From the NCBI GenBank assembly GCA_903909435.1, contig CAIVVT010000301.1, positions 1 to 64,000 of the forward strand: a stretch of DNA of 64,000 nucleotides, given 5' to 3'. Under the pieces are notes generated by a model. The model had not been told where the DNA came from. It was given only the letters and a program-made list of their open reading frames with translations, and did not search any database. Origin of the DNA: an uncultured Acidobacteriia bacterium. Lineage in GTDB: Bacteria; Acidobacteriota; Terriglobia; Bryobacterales; Bryobacteraceae. A program made the position numbers and the translations under genes. Of the stretch, positions 54,069-64,000 are shown piece after piece. The number at the start of each line of letters is the position of its first letter. Positions within the stretch are counted from its first letter, which is position 1.

Positions 54069-54560
54069 ATGACTTTCTCTCAGGAACTGGAATCGCGCTT
54101 CGCCAAAATGCTGGACAACTACCCTCCCGGGCGCCAGAAGGGAGCGGTTATTCCCATGCTGATCTACGCCCAGGACGAGGTCGGCGCGGTCACTCCCGAA
54201 CTGGTGCAGGAAATCGCCAAGCGTCTCTCAGTGAAACCGATCGAGGTCAACGAGGTGGTGGAGTTCTACTCCATGCTGCACCGCACGCCTCTCGGCAAGC
54301 ACCACATTCAAATCTGCACCAACATTTCCTGCCAGCTCACCGGAGGCGACGAGCTCTGGCAGCACGCCTGCAAGAAGCTCGGCATCGGTCACAAGCAAGT
54401 CACCCCGGATGGTCTATTCTCGCTGGAAGAGGTCGAATGTCTGGGCGCCTGCTCCTGGGCCCCGGCAATTCAGGACGGCTACGAGTACCATCATCACGTG
54501 ACCCCCGAGAAGCTCGACAAGTTGATTGACGACGTGCGGCAGGCCGTGAAGGCGCAATAG
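54069..54560 (+). CDS. nuoE: NADH:quinone oxidoreductase subunit E (24 kDa)
   Basis: 163 residues. The thioredoxin-like 2Fe-2S subunit has its four ligands in CTNISC and ECLGAC. The start at 54069 gives the canonical N-terminus; the longer open frame upstream is not supported. It carries cluster N1a beside the FMN of NuoF. Confidence 0.95.
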   Translation: MTFSQELESRFAKMLDNYPPGRQKGAVIPMLIYAQDEVGAVTPELVQEIAKRLSVKPIEVNEVVEFYSMLHRTPLGKHHIQICTNISCQLTGGDELWQHACKKLGIGHKQVTPDGLFSLEEVECLGACSWAPAIQDGYEYHHHVTPEKLDKLIDDVRQAVKAQ

Positions 54561-54593
54561 GCGGCGCGAAGGGAGCGACAGGGAGGAGACCGA

Positions 54594-55922
<1,329 letters not shown>

Positions 55923-55949
55923 GAAACTGGACTGATTTACGAGGAGCAC

Positions 55950-58028
55950 ATGCCCGATCTCGTTCAACTGACCATCAACGGCAAGGCGGTGAGCGCACCC
56001 AAGGGTACGCTCGTCATCGAAGCTGCGAAACAGGTCGGCATTGAAATCCCCGCGTTTTGCTACTACGAGGGCTACTCGCTACAGGCCGCCTGCCGTATGT
56101 GCCTGGTCGAAGTGGAGAAGATGCCCAAGCTGATGCCGGGCTGTACGCTGCCCGTGGCCGAGGGCATGGTCGTACACACCGAGTCCCCCAAGGTCGTGGA
56201 CTCGCGCAAGTCCATGCTCGAGTTCCTGCTCACCAACCACCCGCTCGATTGCCCCGTCTGCGACAAGGGCGGCGAGTGTGAACTGCAGGACATGACCTTC
56301 CGCTACGGCCTAGGAGAGAGCCGATTCACGGACATCAAACAGCACGTGGACGAAAAGCAGTGGTCGCCGCTGGTGTACTTCGACGCCCCGCGCTGCATCC
56401 TCTGTTACCGCTGCGTGCGGGTCTGCGAGGAGGGCATGGGGGTCCAGGCGCTGGGCATCGGCAAGCGCGGCGTGGCCACCGAGATCATTCCCAACGCGGG
56501 CGATCATCTGGAGTGCGACGAGTGCGGCAATTGCGTGGACATCTGTCCCGTCGGAGCGCTGACCTCCGGCACCTACCGCTATAAGTCGCGCCCCTGGGAG
56601 ATGAACTACGCGGGAACGATCTGCACACACTGCTCCGACGGTTGCAAGACGACGCTCTCGGTTCGCAACGGCGCGATCATCCGCGCCAACAACCGCGACC
56701 GCTCCGGCATCAACGGCGAGTTCCTGTGCGCCAAGGGCCGCTTCGGCTACGATTTCGTCCACAGTCCCGAACGTCTGCAGACGCCCCTGATTCGTAAGGA
56801 CGGCAAGCTTGAGCCCGCCAGTTGGAGCGAGGCGCTCAGCCTCGTCGCGGCGAGACTCTCGGAACTCAAGTCGCGCGGCGCCAAGTTCGGCGTCCTGGGC
56901 TCGACGCACACCACGAACGAAGAGAATTACTACCTGCAGAAGTTCGCCCGCACCGGGTTGGGCACTTCGAATATCGATCACCAGCGCACCGGCGATGTCC
57001 CTGCCCTGCTCGACGCGCTGAGTGGTCACGAGAACGCGCTTGCGACGGTTGGCGATCTCTACACGGCTAAGTCCGTACTGGTCATTTCCAGCGACCTCTC
57101 CCAGCAGCACCCGCTACTCGCGTTCCAGTTGCGCGCCAATTATCGCCACAACCGAGCCGCGGTTTACACGGTTACGCCGGGGCCGGTGCGGGAGCGAGAC
57201 TACGCCGCCAGGAGCGTGGTCGTAGCGCCGGGAGCAGAACTGGACTTGCTCCCCGCCCTAGCTGATGAGCTGAAGAAACACGGCAACCTGGTGATCGTAT
57301 TCGGCCCTGCCATCAAGGGCGGCGCTGTCCACTCGCTGGTCGCGTTCGGCGATTCGCTCGGCATCCCCGTCAAGTACATCTGCCTCGTCTCCGATTCCAA
57401 TTCGCGCGGCGCGCTCGACATGGGACTGCTCCCCGATCTCCGCCCCGGCTACCAGGCCGAAGCACAGCCCGGTCTGGCCTTGCCCGAAATACTCGCCGCC
57501 CCGGATCTCGACGCCTTGTGGGTGGTGGGTTCGAATCCGTTTGAGACTGCCCCGCTCGCCTCGCGCGATTGCTTCGTCGTGGTGCAGGATCTGTTCCTCA
57601 CCGAAACGGCCCAGGCCGCCGACGTCGTGCTGCCCTCCGCCAGCGCCTATGAGAAGTCCGGCACGGTGACCAACACGGCCGGTGAAGTTCAACGCCTGAA
57701 GCCGGGTCCCAAAGTGATGGGCGCCAAGAGCGACCTGGAGATTCTCGGCCTTATCGCCAAGGAGATGGGCCTCGACCTCGGCATCTGGTCCTCTGATAAG
57801 GTGTTCGAGGAGATCCGCCGCACCGTGCGCGGCTACAATGTCGCTCTGCCCGTCATCGCCACCGGCGGCGCTTCGCCGACCACGCCCGTCAACGGCCATG
57901 TGCCGGCCTCGCGCCCCGATCTAATCCAGGATAGTGGCGATACACTGTTCACTTCGGGTACTCTGGGCCGCTATTCAAATGTCCTCAAGTCAGTGATGGA
58001 AGCGCCGGGGACGCTCTACAAACCGTGA
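55950..58028 (+). CDS. nuoG: NADH:quinone oxidoreductase subunit G (75 kDa)
   Basis: 692 residues, GAGGAG before the ATG. The cluster motifs in order are: 2Fe-2S ligands in the CYYEGYSLQAACRMC region, His-Cys3 N5 cluster HPLDCPVCDKGGEC, N4 cluster CILCYRCVRVC, and CDECGNCVDICPVG. The additional CTHCSDGC followed by LCAKGRFG matches the ligands of the extra N7 cluster found in some bacteria such as E. coli and Thermus. A molybdopterin-oxidoreductase-like domain without cofactor forms the rest. It feeds electrons towards NuoI, which is missing here. Confidence 0.95.
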   Translation: MPDLVQLTINGKAVSAPKGTLVIEAAKQVGIEIPAFCYYEGYSLQAACRMCLVEVEKMPKLMPGCTLPVAEGMVVHTESPKVVDSRKSMLEFLLTNHPLDCPVCDKGGECELQDMTFRYGLGESRFTDIKQHVDEKQWSPLVYFDAPRCILCYRCVRVCEEGMGVQALGIGKRGVATEIIPNAGDHLECDECGNCVDICPVGALTSGTYRYKSRPWEMNYAGTICTHCSDGCKTTLSVRNGAIIRANNRDRSGINGEFLCAKGRFGYDFVHSPERLQTPLIRKDGKLEPASWSEALSLVAARLSELKSRGAKFGVLGSTHTTNEENYYLQKFARTGLGTSNIDHQRTGDVPALLDALSGHENALATVGDLYTAKSVLVISSDLSQQHPLLAFQLRANYRHNRAAVYTVTPGPVRERDYAARSVVVAPGAELDLLPALADELKKHGNLVIVFGPAIKGGAVHSLVAFGDSLGIPVKYICLVSDSNSRGALDMGLLPDLRPGYQAEAQPGLALPEILAAPDLDALWVVGSNPFETAPLASRDCFVVVQDLFLTETAQAADVVLPSASAYEKSGTVTNTAGEVQRLKPGPKVMGAKSDLEILGLIAKEMGLDLGIWSSDKVFEEIRRTVRGYNVALPVIATGGASPTTPVNGHVPASRPDLIQDSGDTLFTSGTLGRYSNVLKSVMEAPGTLYKP

Positions 58029-58074
58029 CGCAACTGCCATCCAACGCCGCTCGTCCCCGGTGGGAAACCCCAGC

Positions 58075-59274
58075 ATGAATTTCTTCATCGTCAGCCTGAT
58101 CAAAACCGGCCTCGTGGCGTTCGCGCTGCTGACCACCCTGGCCTACCTGCAGTGGATCGAGCGCAAGGTCCTGGCCCACATCCAGCTCCGTCCCGGACCC
58201 TATCGCGTCGGCCCGCACGGTCTGCTGCAGCCGCTCGCCGATGTCATCAAGCTGGTCACGAAGGAAGGCATCCTCCCGCCCCAGGCGCACACCTTCTTTT
58301 ACCTGCTCGCCCCGATTCTCGCCGTCTCCGTCGCCCTCACCGCCATCGTGGTCATCCCCTTTGGCCCCGAAGTCACAGTCTTCGGCGTCACCACCAACAT
58401 GGGCCTCGCCGATCTCAACATCGGCATCCTGTTCATCCTGGCCATCTCCTCGCTCGGCGTCTATGGTGTCGCGCTCGGCGGTTGGGCCTCCAACAGCAAG
58501 TACCCGCTGCTAGGCGGATTGCGCAGTTCGGCCCAGATGATCAGCTATGAACTGCCCCTCGCGCTGGCACTGGCCGCGCCCCTGCTGATCATGAACACGC
58601 TGAACTTTCGCGAGATCACCGTCTTGCAGGGCGGCTATTGGTTGGGCTTCATCCCCAAGTGGAATATCTTCGCCGGCCCCTTCCCGCAGATCTTCAGCTT
58701 CATCATTTTTCTGATAGCCTCCTTCGCCGAAACCAATCGCGTGCCCTTCGATCTGCCCGAGGCTGAAAGCGAACTCGTCGGCGGGTTCCACACCGAGTAC
58801 AGCTCGATGGGCTTTGCGTCGTTCTTTATGGCGGAATACGCCAACATCCTCACCGTCTGCTGCGTCGGCACGGTCCTCTTCCTGGGAGGCTGGCAGCCGC
58901 TTTGGCCCGCCGCTTATGGCAGCGATTTTGCGCCCGTGGTCATCCTGTTCGGCTCCGCCGCCATACTTTTTTTCCACGGAGCGAATGCTCTCAAATCGCG
59001 CCTCTGGGACCGCTTCTCGTTCCCGGTCTTCGGCGTCGTCTTTCTGATCCTCGGTGCGCTATTCCTGGTGCCCGTCCTGAAGCCGGTCGTGGTTCCCTTG
59101 TTCTGGTTCCTCTCCAAGTCCTTGTTTCTGGTCTTCGTCTTCATCTGGATTCGCGGCACGCTGCCGCGCTTCCGTTACGATCAACTGATGCGGTTCGCCT
59201 GGACCTTCCTGTTCCCGGTGGCCGTCGTAAACCTCTTGGTCACGAGCTTCCTCGTTGCCATTACGTCAAACTAG
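58075..59274 (+). CDS. nuoH: NADH:quinone oxidoreductase subunit H
   Basis: 399 residues, eight or more membrane helices. The family signature IERKVLAHIQLRPGPYRVGP and the quinone-chamber loop RVPFDLPEAESELVGGFHTE are exact. ATG at 58075 is chosen over the GTG at 58060 because GGTGGG is suitably spaced for it. It links the quinone site to the proton channels. nuoJ starts 15 bases after its stop, where nuoI would normally be. Confidence 0.95.
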   Translation: MNFFIVSLIKTGLVAFALLTTLAYLQWIERKVLAHIQLRPGPYRVGPHGLLQPLADVIKLVTKEGILPPQAHTFFYLLAPILAVSVALTAIVVIPFGPEVTVFGVTTNMGLADLNIGILFILAISSLGVYGVALGGWASNSKYPLLGGLRSSAQMISYELPLALALAAPLLIMNTLNFREITVLQGGYWLGFIPKWNIFAGPFPQIFSFIIFLIASFAETNRVPFDLPEAESELVGGFHTEYSSMGFASFFMAEYANILTVCCVGTVLFLGGWQPLWPAAYGSDFAPVVILFGSAAILFFHGANALKSRLWDRFSFPVFGVVFLILGALFLVPVLKPVVVPLFWFLSKSLFLVFVFIWIRGTLPRFRYDQLMRFAWTFLFPVAVVNLLVTSFLVAITSN

Positions 59275-59289
59275 CCCGGGTAGGCACTC

Positions 59290-59787
59290 ATGGAAGGTTT
59301 GCTCTTTCTCACATTCGCCACCATCGCGGTCCTTTGCGCCCTCAACCTGGTGCTGCAGACCCATCCCATCTCCAGCGCGCTCTCCCTCATCGGCGTCCTG
59401 GGTTCGATCGCGGTCCTGTACCTGTTGCTCGGCGGCGAGTTCATCGCGGCTGTCCAGTTGATCGTCTACGCGGGCGCCATCATGGTGCTATTCGTTTTCG
59501 TGATCATGCTGCTGAATACCGGCGCGGAAAAACAGCCCACGCGGAAGATCGTCGTCACCTGGATTTCTTTGCCCCTGCTGTTTACATTTATTGCGTTGGC
59601 GGCCATGCTCATCGCCCAGCAGGTGCCGAAGACCGAGGTGGTCACCTTCGGCGGTTTCTCCGGCGGCACGACGTTGAGTGTTGGACGCTCTCTCTTCACC
59701 CAATACCTGCTGCCCTTTGAAGTCACCTCCATCCTGATTCTCATCGCCATCCTCGGCGCGGTCGTGCTCGCTCGAAAGGAGATCTGA
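59290..59787 (+). CDS. nuoJ: NADH:quinone oxidoreductase subunit J
   Basis: 165 residues, five predicted membrane helices. QLIVYAGAIMVLFVFVIMLL is the conserved NuoJ helix. The C-terminus FEVTSILILIAILGAVVLAR is also typical. Membrane arm subunit; 6 bases before nuoK. Confidence 0.95.
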   Translation: MEGLLFLTFATIAVLCALNLVLQTHPISSALSLIGVLGSIAVLYLLLGGEFIAAVQLIVYAGAIMVLFVFVIMLLNTGAEKQPTRKIVVTWISLPLLFTFIALAAMLIAQQVPKTEVVTFGGFSGGTTLSVGRSLFTQYLLPFEVTSILILIAILGAVVLARKEI

Positions 59788-59793
59788 CCCCTC

Positions 59794-60114
59794 ATGGACT
59801 TCCTCCCCGCCACCGTGCCGCTGTCCTGGTTCCTCATCCTGAGCGCCATCCTGTTTACGCTCGGAGTCGCCGGCTTTCTGCTGCGCCGCAACATCATCAC
59901 CGTGTTCATGTCTATCGAACTGATGCTCAACGCGGTGAATCTCACCTTCGTGACCTTCTCTTACCGGCTGAAACAGGTGGACGGCCACATTTTCAGCTTC
60001 TTCGTGATGGTCGTCGCCGCCGCCGAAGCGGCTGTTGGATTGGCCATTATCCTGACCGTTTACAAGAACCGTTCGACCCTCGAGATTGACGATGTCAGCT
60101 CGATGAAGCTGTGA
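59794..60114 (+). CDS. nuoK: NADH:quinone oxidoreductase subunit K
   Basis: 106 residues, three helices. The charged helix [19 protein letters not shown] holds the conserved glutamate, and [20 protein letters not shown] holds the second. Related to MrpC antiporter subunits; part of the proton path. Confidence 0.96.
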   Translation: MDFLPATVPLSWFLILSAILFTLGVAGFLLRRNIITVFMSIELMLNAVNLTFVTFSYRLKQVDGHIFSFFVMVVAAAEAAVGLAIILTVYKNRSTLEIDDVSSMKL

Positions 60115-60128
60115 CCCATTAAGTAACG

Positions 60129-61979
60129 ATGCACCAACTCTGGCTCATCCCCGCACTCCCCTTCGCCGGGTTCCTGATCAACGGAATCTTCGGCCGCCGG
60201 CTTAAAAAGCCGGTCGTGAACGCCGTCGCCATCGGCAGCGTTCTGCTCGCGTTCTTCTGGGTCGTCAATACGCTGCTCAGCTTGGGCTCGCTCGAACAGC
60301 CCTACGTCGAGCGCTATTTCTCCTGGATCGCCAGCGGCACGCTCAATATCGGGTTCGATTTCGCCGTGGATCGCCTCTCCGCCGTGATGCTGCTCGTGGT
60401 CACCGGCATCGGCACACTCATCCACGTCTACTCCATCGGCTACATGTCGCACGAAGGCGGTTACTACCGCTTCTTCGCCTGCATGAACCTTTTCATGTTC
60501 TTCATGCTGACGCTGGTGCTCGGGGCGAATTACCTGGTGCTCTTCGTCGGCTGGGAGGGTGTCGGTCTGTGCAGTTACCTGCTGATCGGCTTCTACTTCC
60601 TCAAGCAGAGCGCGACCAACGCCGGCATCAAGGCCTTCGTCGTCAACCGCATCGGCGACTTCGGTTTCTCGCTTGCGATGTTCCTGATCTTCATCCAGTT
60701 CGGCTCGCTCGACTTCCAGCAAGTCTTCGCGAAGGCCGCCGGGTTCAGCCCTGAAAAAGGCGTGGGGATGATCACCTTCATCTGCCTGCTACTGCTCCTC
60801 GGCGCAACGGGTAAGAGCGCGCAGGTTCCGCTGTACGTCTGGCTCCCCGATGCCATGGAAGGCCCCACGCCGGTCTCCGCCTTGATCCACGCTGCGACCA
60901 TGGTCACTGCGGGCGTCTACATGGTGGCGCGCTCCGCCGCGCTCTTCAAGCTTGCGCCGGTCGCCCTCGACGTAGTCGCTTACGTCGGGCTGATCACCGC
61001 CGTGCTGGCGGCTACCATCGGCCTCGCCCAGAACGACATCAAGAAGGTTTTCGCCTACTCCACCGTCTCGCAGCTTGGCTACATGTTCCTCGGCCTCGGC
61101 TGCGGAGCGTTCTCCGCCGGCATCTTCCACGTCATGACGCACGCCTTCTTCAAGGCGCTGTTGTTCCTCGGCGCGGGCAGCGTCATCCATGCCCTCTCCG
61201 GCGAGCAGGACTTGCGCCAGATGGGCGGTTTGCGTACGAAGATCCCCGTCACATTTACTGTGCTGCTCTGCGCCTCGGTCGCCATCGCCGGCGTACCGCC
61301 CTTCTCGGGTTTCTATAGTAAGGACGCCATCCTGGTCGCCGCTTACGGCAAAGCGCCGTGGATGTATTGGGTCGGCGTGATCACCGCCGGCATGACCGCT
61401 TTTTACGTGTTCCGGGCGCTCTTCATGTGCTTCTTCGGCGAGTATCGCGGCCACGCCCATCCGCACGAATCGCCACTTGTCATGACCGCTCCGCTCGGCA
61501 TCCTGGCCCTGCTCTCACTCGGCGGCGGCTTCATCAACATCCCGGAATTCCTGGAGCCGGTCTTCGGGACACTGCACGAAGTTCACGACCAGTCGCTCGT
61601 CTACATCTCGGTCGCCGCGGGCCTGCTCGGCATCGGCCTGTCCTATCTCTTCTATGTCCTGAAACCCGGCCTCGCGGACTCGCTGGCCGATACGCTGGGT
61701 GGCGTCTATAGGCTGGTTCTCAATAAGTACTACGTGGACGAGGCCTACCAGGCCGCCGTTGTCGATCCGCTCGTGGACGGCTCCCGCACCGTGCTCTGGC
61801 GGGGCATCGATGCCGGTTTGATCGACGGCGTCGTCAACGGCACTGGCGCCAGCGCGCGCGGCATCGGTGGCGTCCTGCGCCACCTGCAATCCGGCTACAT
61901 ACGCCGCTACGCGGCCTGGGTGCTGGTCGGGTCCATCCTGGTGATTGTCGCGGTGAGCTTCACGGGAGGCCTCAAGTGA
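60129..61979 (+). CDS. nuoL: NADH:quinone oxidoreductase subunit L
   Basis: 616 residues, 15-16 predicted helices including the C-terminal lateral helix. Antiporter-like motifs are present: LFVGWEGVGLCSYLLIGFYF with the conserved Glu, VPLYVWLPDAMEGPTPVSAL and FAYSTVSQLGYMFLGLG. Distal proton-pumping subunit. Its stop overlaps the nuoM GTG start (GTGA). Confidence 0.96.
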   Translation: MHQLWLIPALPFAGFLINGIFGRRLKKPVVNAVAIGSVLLAFFWVVNTLLSLGSLEQPYVERYFSWIASGTLNIGFDFAVDRLSAVMLLVVTGIGTLIHVYSIGYMSHEGGYYRFFACMNLFMFFMLTLVLGANYLVLFVGWEGVGLCSYLLIGFYFLKQSATNAGIKAFVVNRIGDFGFSLAMFLIFIQFGSLDFQQVFAKAAGFSPEKGVGMITFICLLLLLGATGKSAQVPLYVWLPDAMEGPTPVSALIHAATMVTAGVYMVARSAALFKLAPVALDVVAYVGLITAVLAATIGLAQNDIKKVFAYSTVSQLGYMFLGLGCGAFSAGIFHVMTHAFFKALLFLGAGSVIHALSGEQDLRQMGGLRTKIPVTFTVLLCASVAIAGVPPFSGFYSKDAILVAAYGKAPWMYWVGVITAGMTAFYVFRALFMCFFGEYRGHAHPHESPLVMTAPLGILALLSLGGGFINIPEFLEPVFGTLHEVHDQSLVYISVAAGLLGIGLSYLFYVLKPGLADSLADTLGGVYRLVLNKYYVDEAYQAAVVDPLVDGSRTVLWRGIDAGLIDGVVNGTGASARGIGGVLRHLQSGYIRRYAAWVLVGSILVIVAVSFTGGLK

Positions 61980-63538
61980 CACTCCTTGAACTGGTACTGC
62001 TGATCCCCGCCGCCGGCTTCCTGGTCGCGCTGCTGCTGCCCAAAGGCAATCCCAAGCTGGTCCGCAATTTCGCCCTCGCCGTTTCGCTCGTTGTCTTCCT
62101 GCTCTCGCTCGGCCTGATCGGCGCGGTCACCGCCGACCCGCAGCACATGCAATTCGAGCGCAGCATCCAGTGGATGCAGAGCCCGGCGATCCGCTACCAC
62201 ATTGGCGTGGACGGACTGAGCCTGTGGCTGGTCATCCTCTCGACCCTGCTCACGCCCATCTGCATTCTGGTGAGTTGGAATTCCATCCAGAAGAACGTGA
62301 GCCTGTTTTACGCCTTCATGCTCCTGCTGCTCGCCGGAGTGGTGGGCGTGTTCGTCTCGCTCGACCTGTTCCTGTTCTATGTCTTCTGGGAAATCTCGCT
62401 CGTGCCGATGTACTTCCTGATCGGCATCTGGGGCCACGACAAGCGCATCTACGCCGCGGTGAAGTTCTTCCTCTACACCATGGCCGGGTCGGTGCTGATG
62501 CTCGGTGCCATCATCTGGCTGTACGTCAAGAGCGGTTCGTTCGACATCCCGTTCATCCTCGACAGCCTGGGCAAGGGCCGCCTCACACTTGGCGCATCGG
62601 AAGGCTTGTGGCTGTTCCTGGCTTTCTTCCTGGCTTTCGCCATCAAGGTCCCGCTCTTCCCGTTGCACACCTGGTTGCCGGACGCGCACGGCGAAGCGCC
62701 CACCGCCGGCTCGGTCATGCTGGCCTCGGTCATGCTGAAGCTCGGCACCTACGGCATCGTGCGCATCTGCCTGCCGCTGTTCCCCGATGCCGCCAAGGCC
62801 TCGGCCAACTGGATCGTCGTGCTCGCGCTCATCGGCATCGTCTATGGCGCGCTCGTCGCCATGGTGCAGCCCAACATGAAGCGCCTGGTCGCTTACTCCT
62901 CGGTCAGCCACCTCGGTTTCGTCGTTCTGGGCATTTTCTCGTTCAACCATTTCGGCATGGACGGCGCGGTCTACCAGATGCTGAATCACGGCGTCTCCAC
63001 CGGCGCGCTCTTCATCCTGGTCGGCTTCCTGTACGAGCGCCGCCACTCGCTGGAGATCGTGGACTATGGCGGCGTGGCCACAGTCGCTCCCTGGTTGACC
63101 ATCCTGTTCGTGATCACCTCGCTGGCCAGCATCGGCTTGCCGCTGCTGAACAACTTCGTCGGCGAGTTCCTGGTGCTGCAGGGCGCGGCCGTGGCGAACT
63201 TCCCCTGGGCTATCGTTGCTGCCCTGGGCGTGATCCTCTCCGCGGTCTACATGCTGTGGCTCGTCCAGCGCACCTTCTACGGCGCGACGCCCGCCGCCGT
63301 GAAGAGCCACTTCACCGACCTCAGCCCGCGCGAGTGGGCCATCATCGTCCCGCTGGTTGCGTTGATGCTCTGGATGGGCGTCGGCTCCGGCTCGTTCCTC
63401 CCCGCCGTCCGCTCCAGCAACGACCAGACTCTGAACCTAGTGCTGAAGTCCACCTACGCGCGGCAGTCCTCGCCGCCAGCTGAGCTCGTCGGGCGCGTCA
63501 CGCGTCCGGATCTGAAGGAGTCTGCCGATGCCCGGTAA
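61976..63538 (+). CDS. nuoM: NADH:quinone oxidoreductase subunit M
   Basis: 520 residues, about 14 helices. FYVFWEISLVPMYFLIGIWG carries the conserved glutamate; FPLHTWLPDAHGEAPTAGSV and AYSSVSHLGFVVLGIFSF are family signatures. It starts with GTG overlapping the nuoL stop by 4 bases, so it is translationally coupled. Its end overlaps nuoN by 11 bases. Confidence 0.96.
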   Translation: MTLLELVLLIPAAGFLVALLLPKGNPKLVRNFALAVSLVVFLLSLGLIGAVTADPQHMQFERSIQWMQSPAIRYHIGVDGLSLWLVILSTLLTPICILVSWNSIQKNVSLFYAFMLLLLAGVVGVFVSLDLFLFYVFWEISLVPMYFLIGIWGHDKRIYAAVKFFLYTMAGSVLMLGAIIWLYVKSGSFDIPFILDSLGKGRLTLGASEGLWLFLAFFLAFAIKVPLFPLHTWLPDAHGEAPTAGSVMLASVMLKLGTYGIVRICLPLFPDAAKASANWIVVLALIGIVYGALVAMVQPNMKRLVAYSSVSHLGFVVLGIFSFNHFGMDGAVYQMLNHGVSTGALFILVGFLYERRHSLEIVDYGGVATVAPWLTILFVITSLASIGLPLLNNFVGEFLVLQGAAVANFPWAIVAALGVILSAVYMLWLVQRTFYGATPAAVKSHFTDLSPREWAIIVPLVALMLWMGVGSGSFLPAVRSSNDQTLNLVLKSTYARQSSPPAELVGRVTRPDLKESADAR

Positions 63539-64000
63539 CTACATGCCCAGCGCCGCCGAACTCTTCCGCTTCTCCCCGGAACTGTTGCTGACAGCGGCGG
63601 GCACGCTGCTGATGATCTTCGAAGCGATTACGTCTCCGAAACAAAAGCGCAGCCTCCCGGTTTTTGCCTTTCTGTCCCTGCTCGCCGCTCTGGCCCTGGC
63701 CGTTGCGGCATCTTCCGATCCCGGCCCGGCTTTCAACCGCATGTTGCAGGTGGACGGCTTCGCGACGTTCTTCCGGGTGCTGGTGATGGCTATCGGCGCG
63801 GTCACCATCCTCATCTCGACGAACTACCTGAAACAGGCGGAGCACGAAGGCGGCGAGTTCTACTCGCTGGTTCTGTTCTCCGTCGTCGGCCAGTGCCTGA
63901 TGGCCACGGCCAACGAGCTGATCATGATCTTCATCGGCATCGAGGTCTCCTCCATCGCCACATACGTCCTGGCCGGCTACCTGCGCGACGACAAGCGCAA
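63528..64000 (+). CDS. nuoN: NADH:quinone oxidoreductase subunit N (partial, cut by window edge)
   Basis: 157 codons up to the right edge. AAGGAG lies 7 bases before the ATG at 63528, within the end of nuoM. The reading MPGNYMPSAAELFRFSPELL, then FATFFRVLVMAIGAVTILIS and NELIMIFIGIEVSSIATYVL, matches the start of NuoN, with the conserved Glu in IGIEVSS. The rest is off the window; whether nuoB, nuoI or other genes follow cannot be seen. Confidence 0.93.
   Translation, partial: MPGNYMPSAAELFRFSPELLLTAAGTLLMIFEAITSPKQKRSLPVFAFLSLLAALALAVAASSDPGPAFNRMLQVDGFATFFRVLVMAIGAVTILISTNYLKQAEHEGGEFYSLVLFSVVGQCLMATANELIMIFIGIEVSSIATYVLAGYLRDDKR

Noticed and set aside
61907-63310. 467-codon minus-strand ORF opposite nuoM
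   Set aside because: Antisense to a membrane protein, giving a Glu/Gln/His/Asp-rich translation; typical artefact of high-GC hydrophobic genes.

Overview
The window looks like a chromosomal segment of a GC-rich acidobacterium of the Solibacter/Bryobacter group (class Terriglobia/Solibacteres). The best taxonomic clue is a copy of the repeat known as the Solibacter uncharacterized C-terminal domain (TIGR03437 type) inside the giant secreted protein at 26137-31068. The density of secreted carbohydrate-active enzymes, GC-rich third codon positions and long antisense ORFs agree with this. I recognised no IS element, prophage, CRISPR array, rRNA or tRNA.

Left part (1-12.9 kb): a partial HicA-type toxin at the edge; a three-gene exopolysaccharide export operon on the minus strand (ribbon-helix-helix protein, Wza-like exporter, Wzc-like tyrosine autokinase); a Tat-exported molybdopterin oxidoreductase pair; then queA with a small secreted SnoaL-like protein on minus, and tsaD, a secreted alpha/beta-hydrolase-domain protein and an Mrp/ApbC-like P-loop ATPase on plus. 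The ATPase lacks the CxxC motif of its family.

Middle (12.9-36 kb): an accessory, mostly secreted, polymer-degradation region. It holds a GH78-like rhamnosidase, a two-domain CE15 glucuronoyl esterase plus SGNH esterase, a UbiD-family decarboxylase, a GH42 beta-galactosidase, a beta-propeller amidohydrolase, a 260-residue secreted protein, a 1643-residue putative zinc metalloprotease with HYDIN-like domains, a GH95 fucosidase and a secreted protein made of three RidA domains. Plant cell-wall carbohydrate and lignin-carbohydrate linkages are the likely targets; this is inference.

Right-middle (36-51.6 kb): a TetR-controlled tripartite RND efflux operon (tetR, adaptor, pump, TolC), dps, dnaB behind a group of DnaA-box-like sites, a 7Fe ferredoxin with a TPR protein, galU, a guaA of the long eukaryote-like architecture behind a CtpA-type protease, a MerR regulator, and a ThiS-like sulfur carrier whose C-terminus runs two residues past the diglycine.

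Right end (51.6-64 kb): one long NADH:quinone oxidoreductase (complex I) operon in the order nuoA-C-D-E-F-G-H-J-K-L-M-N(partial). nuoB and nuoI are missing from their usual places, so complex I assembly must depend on genes elsewhere.
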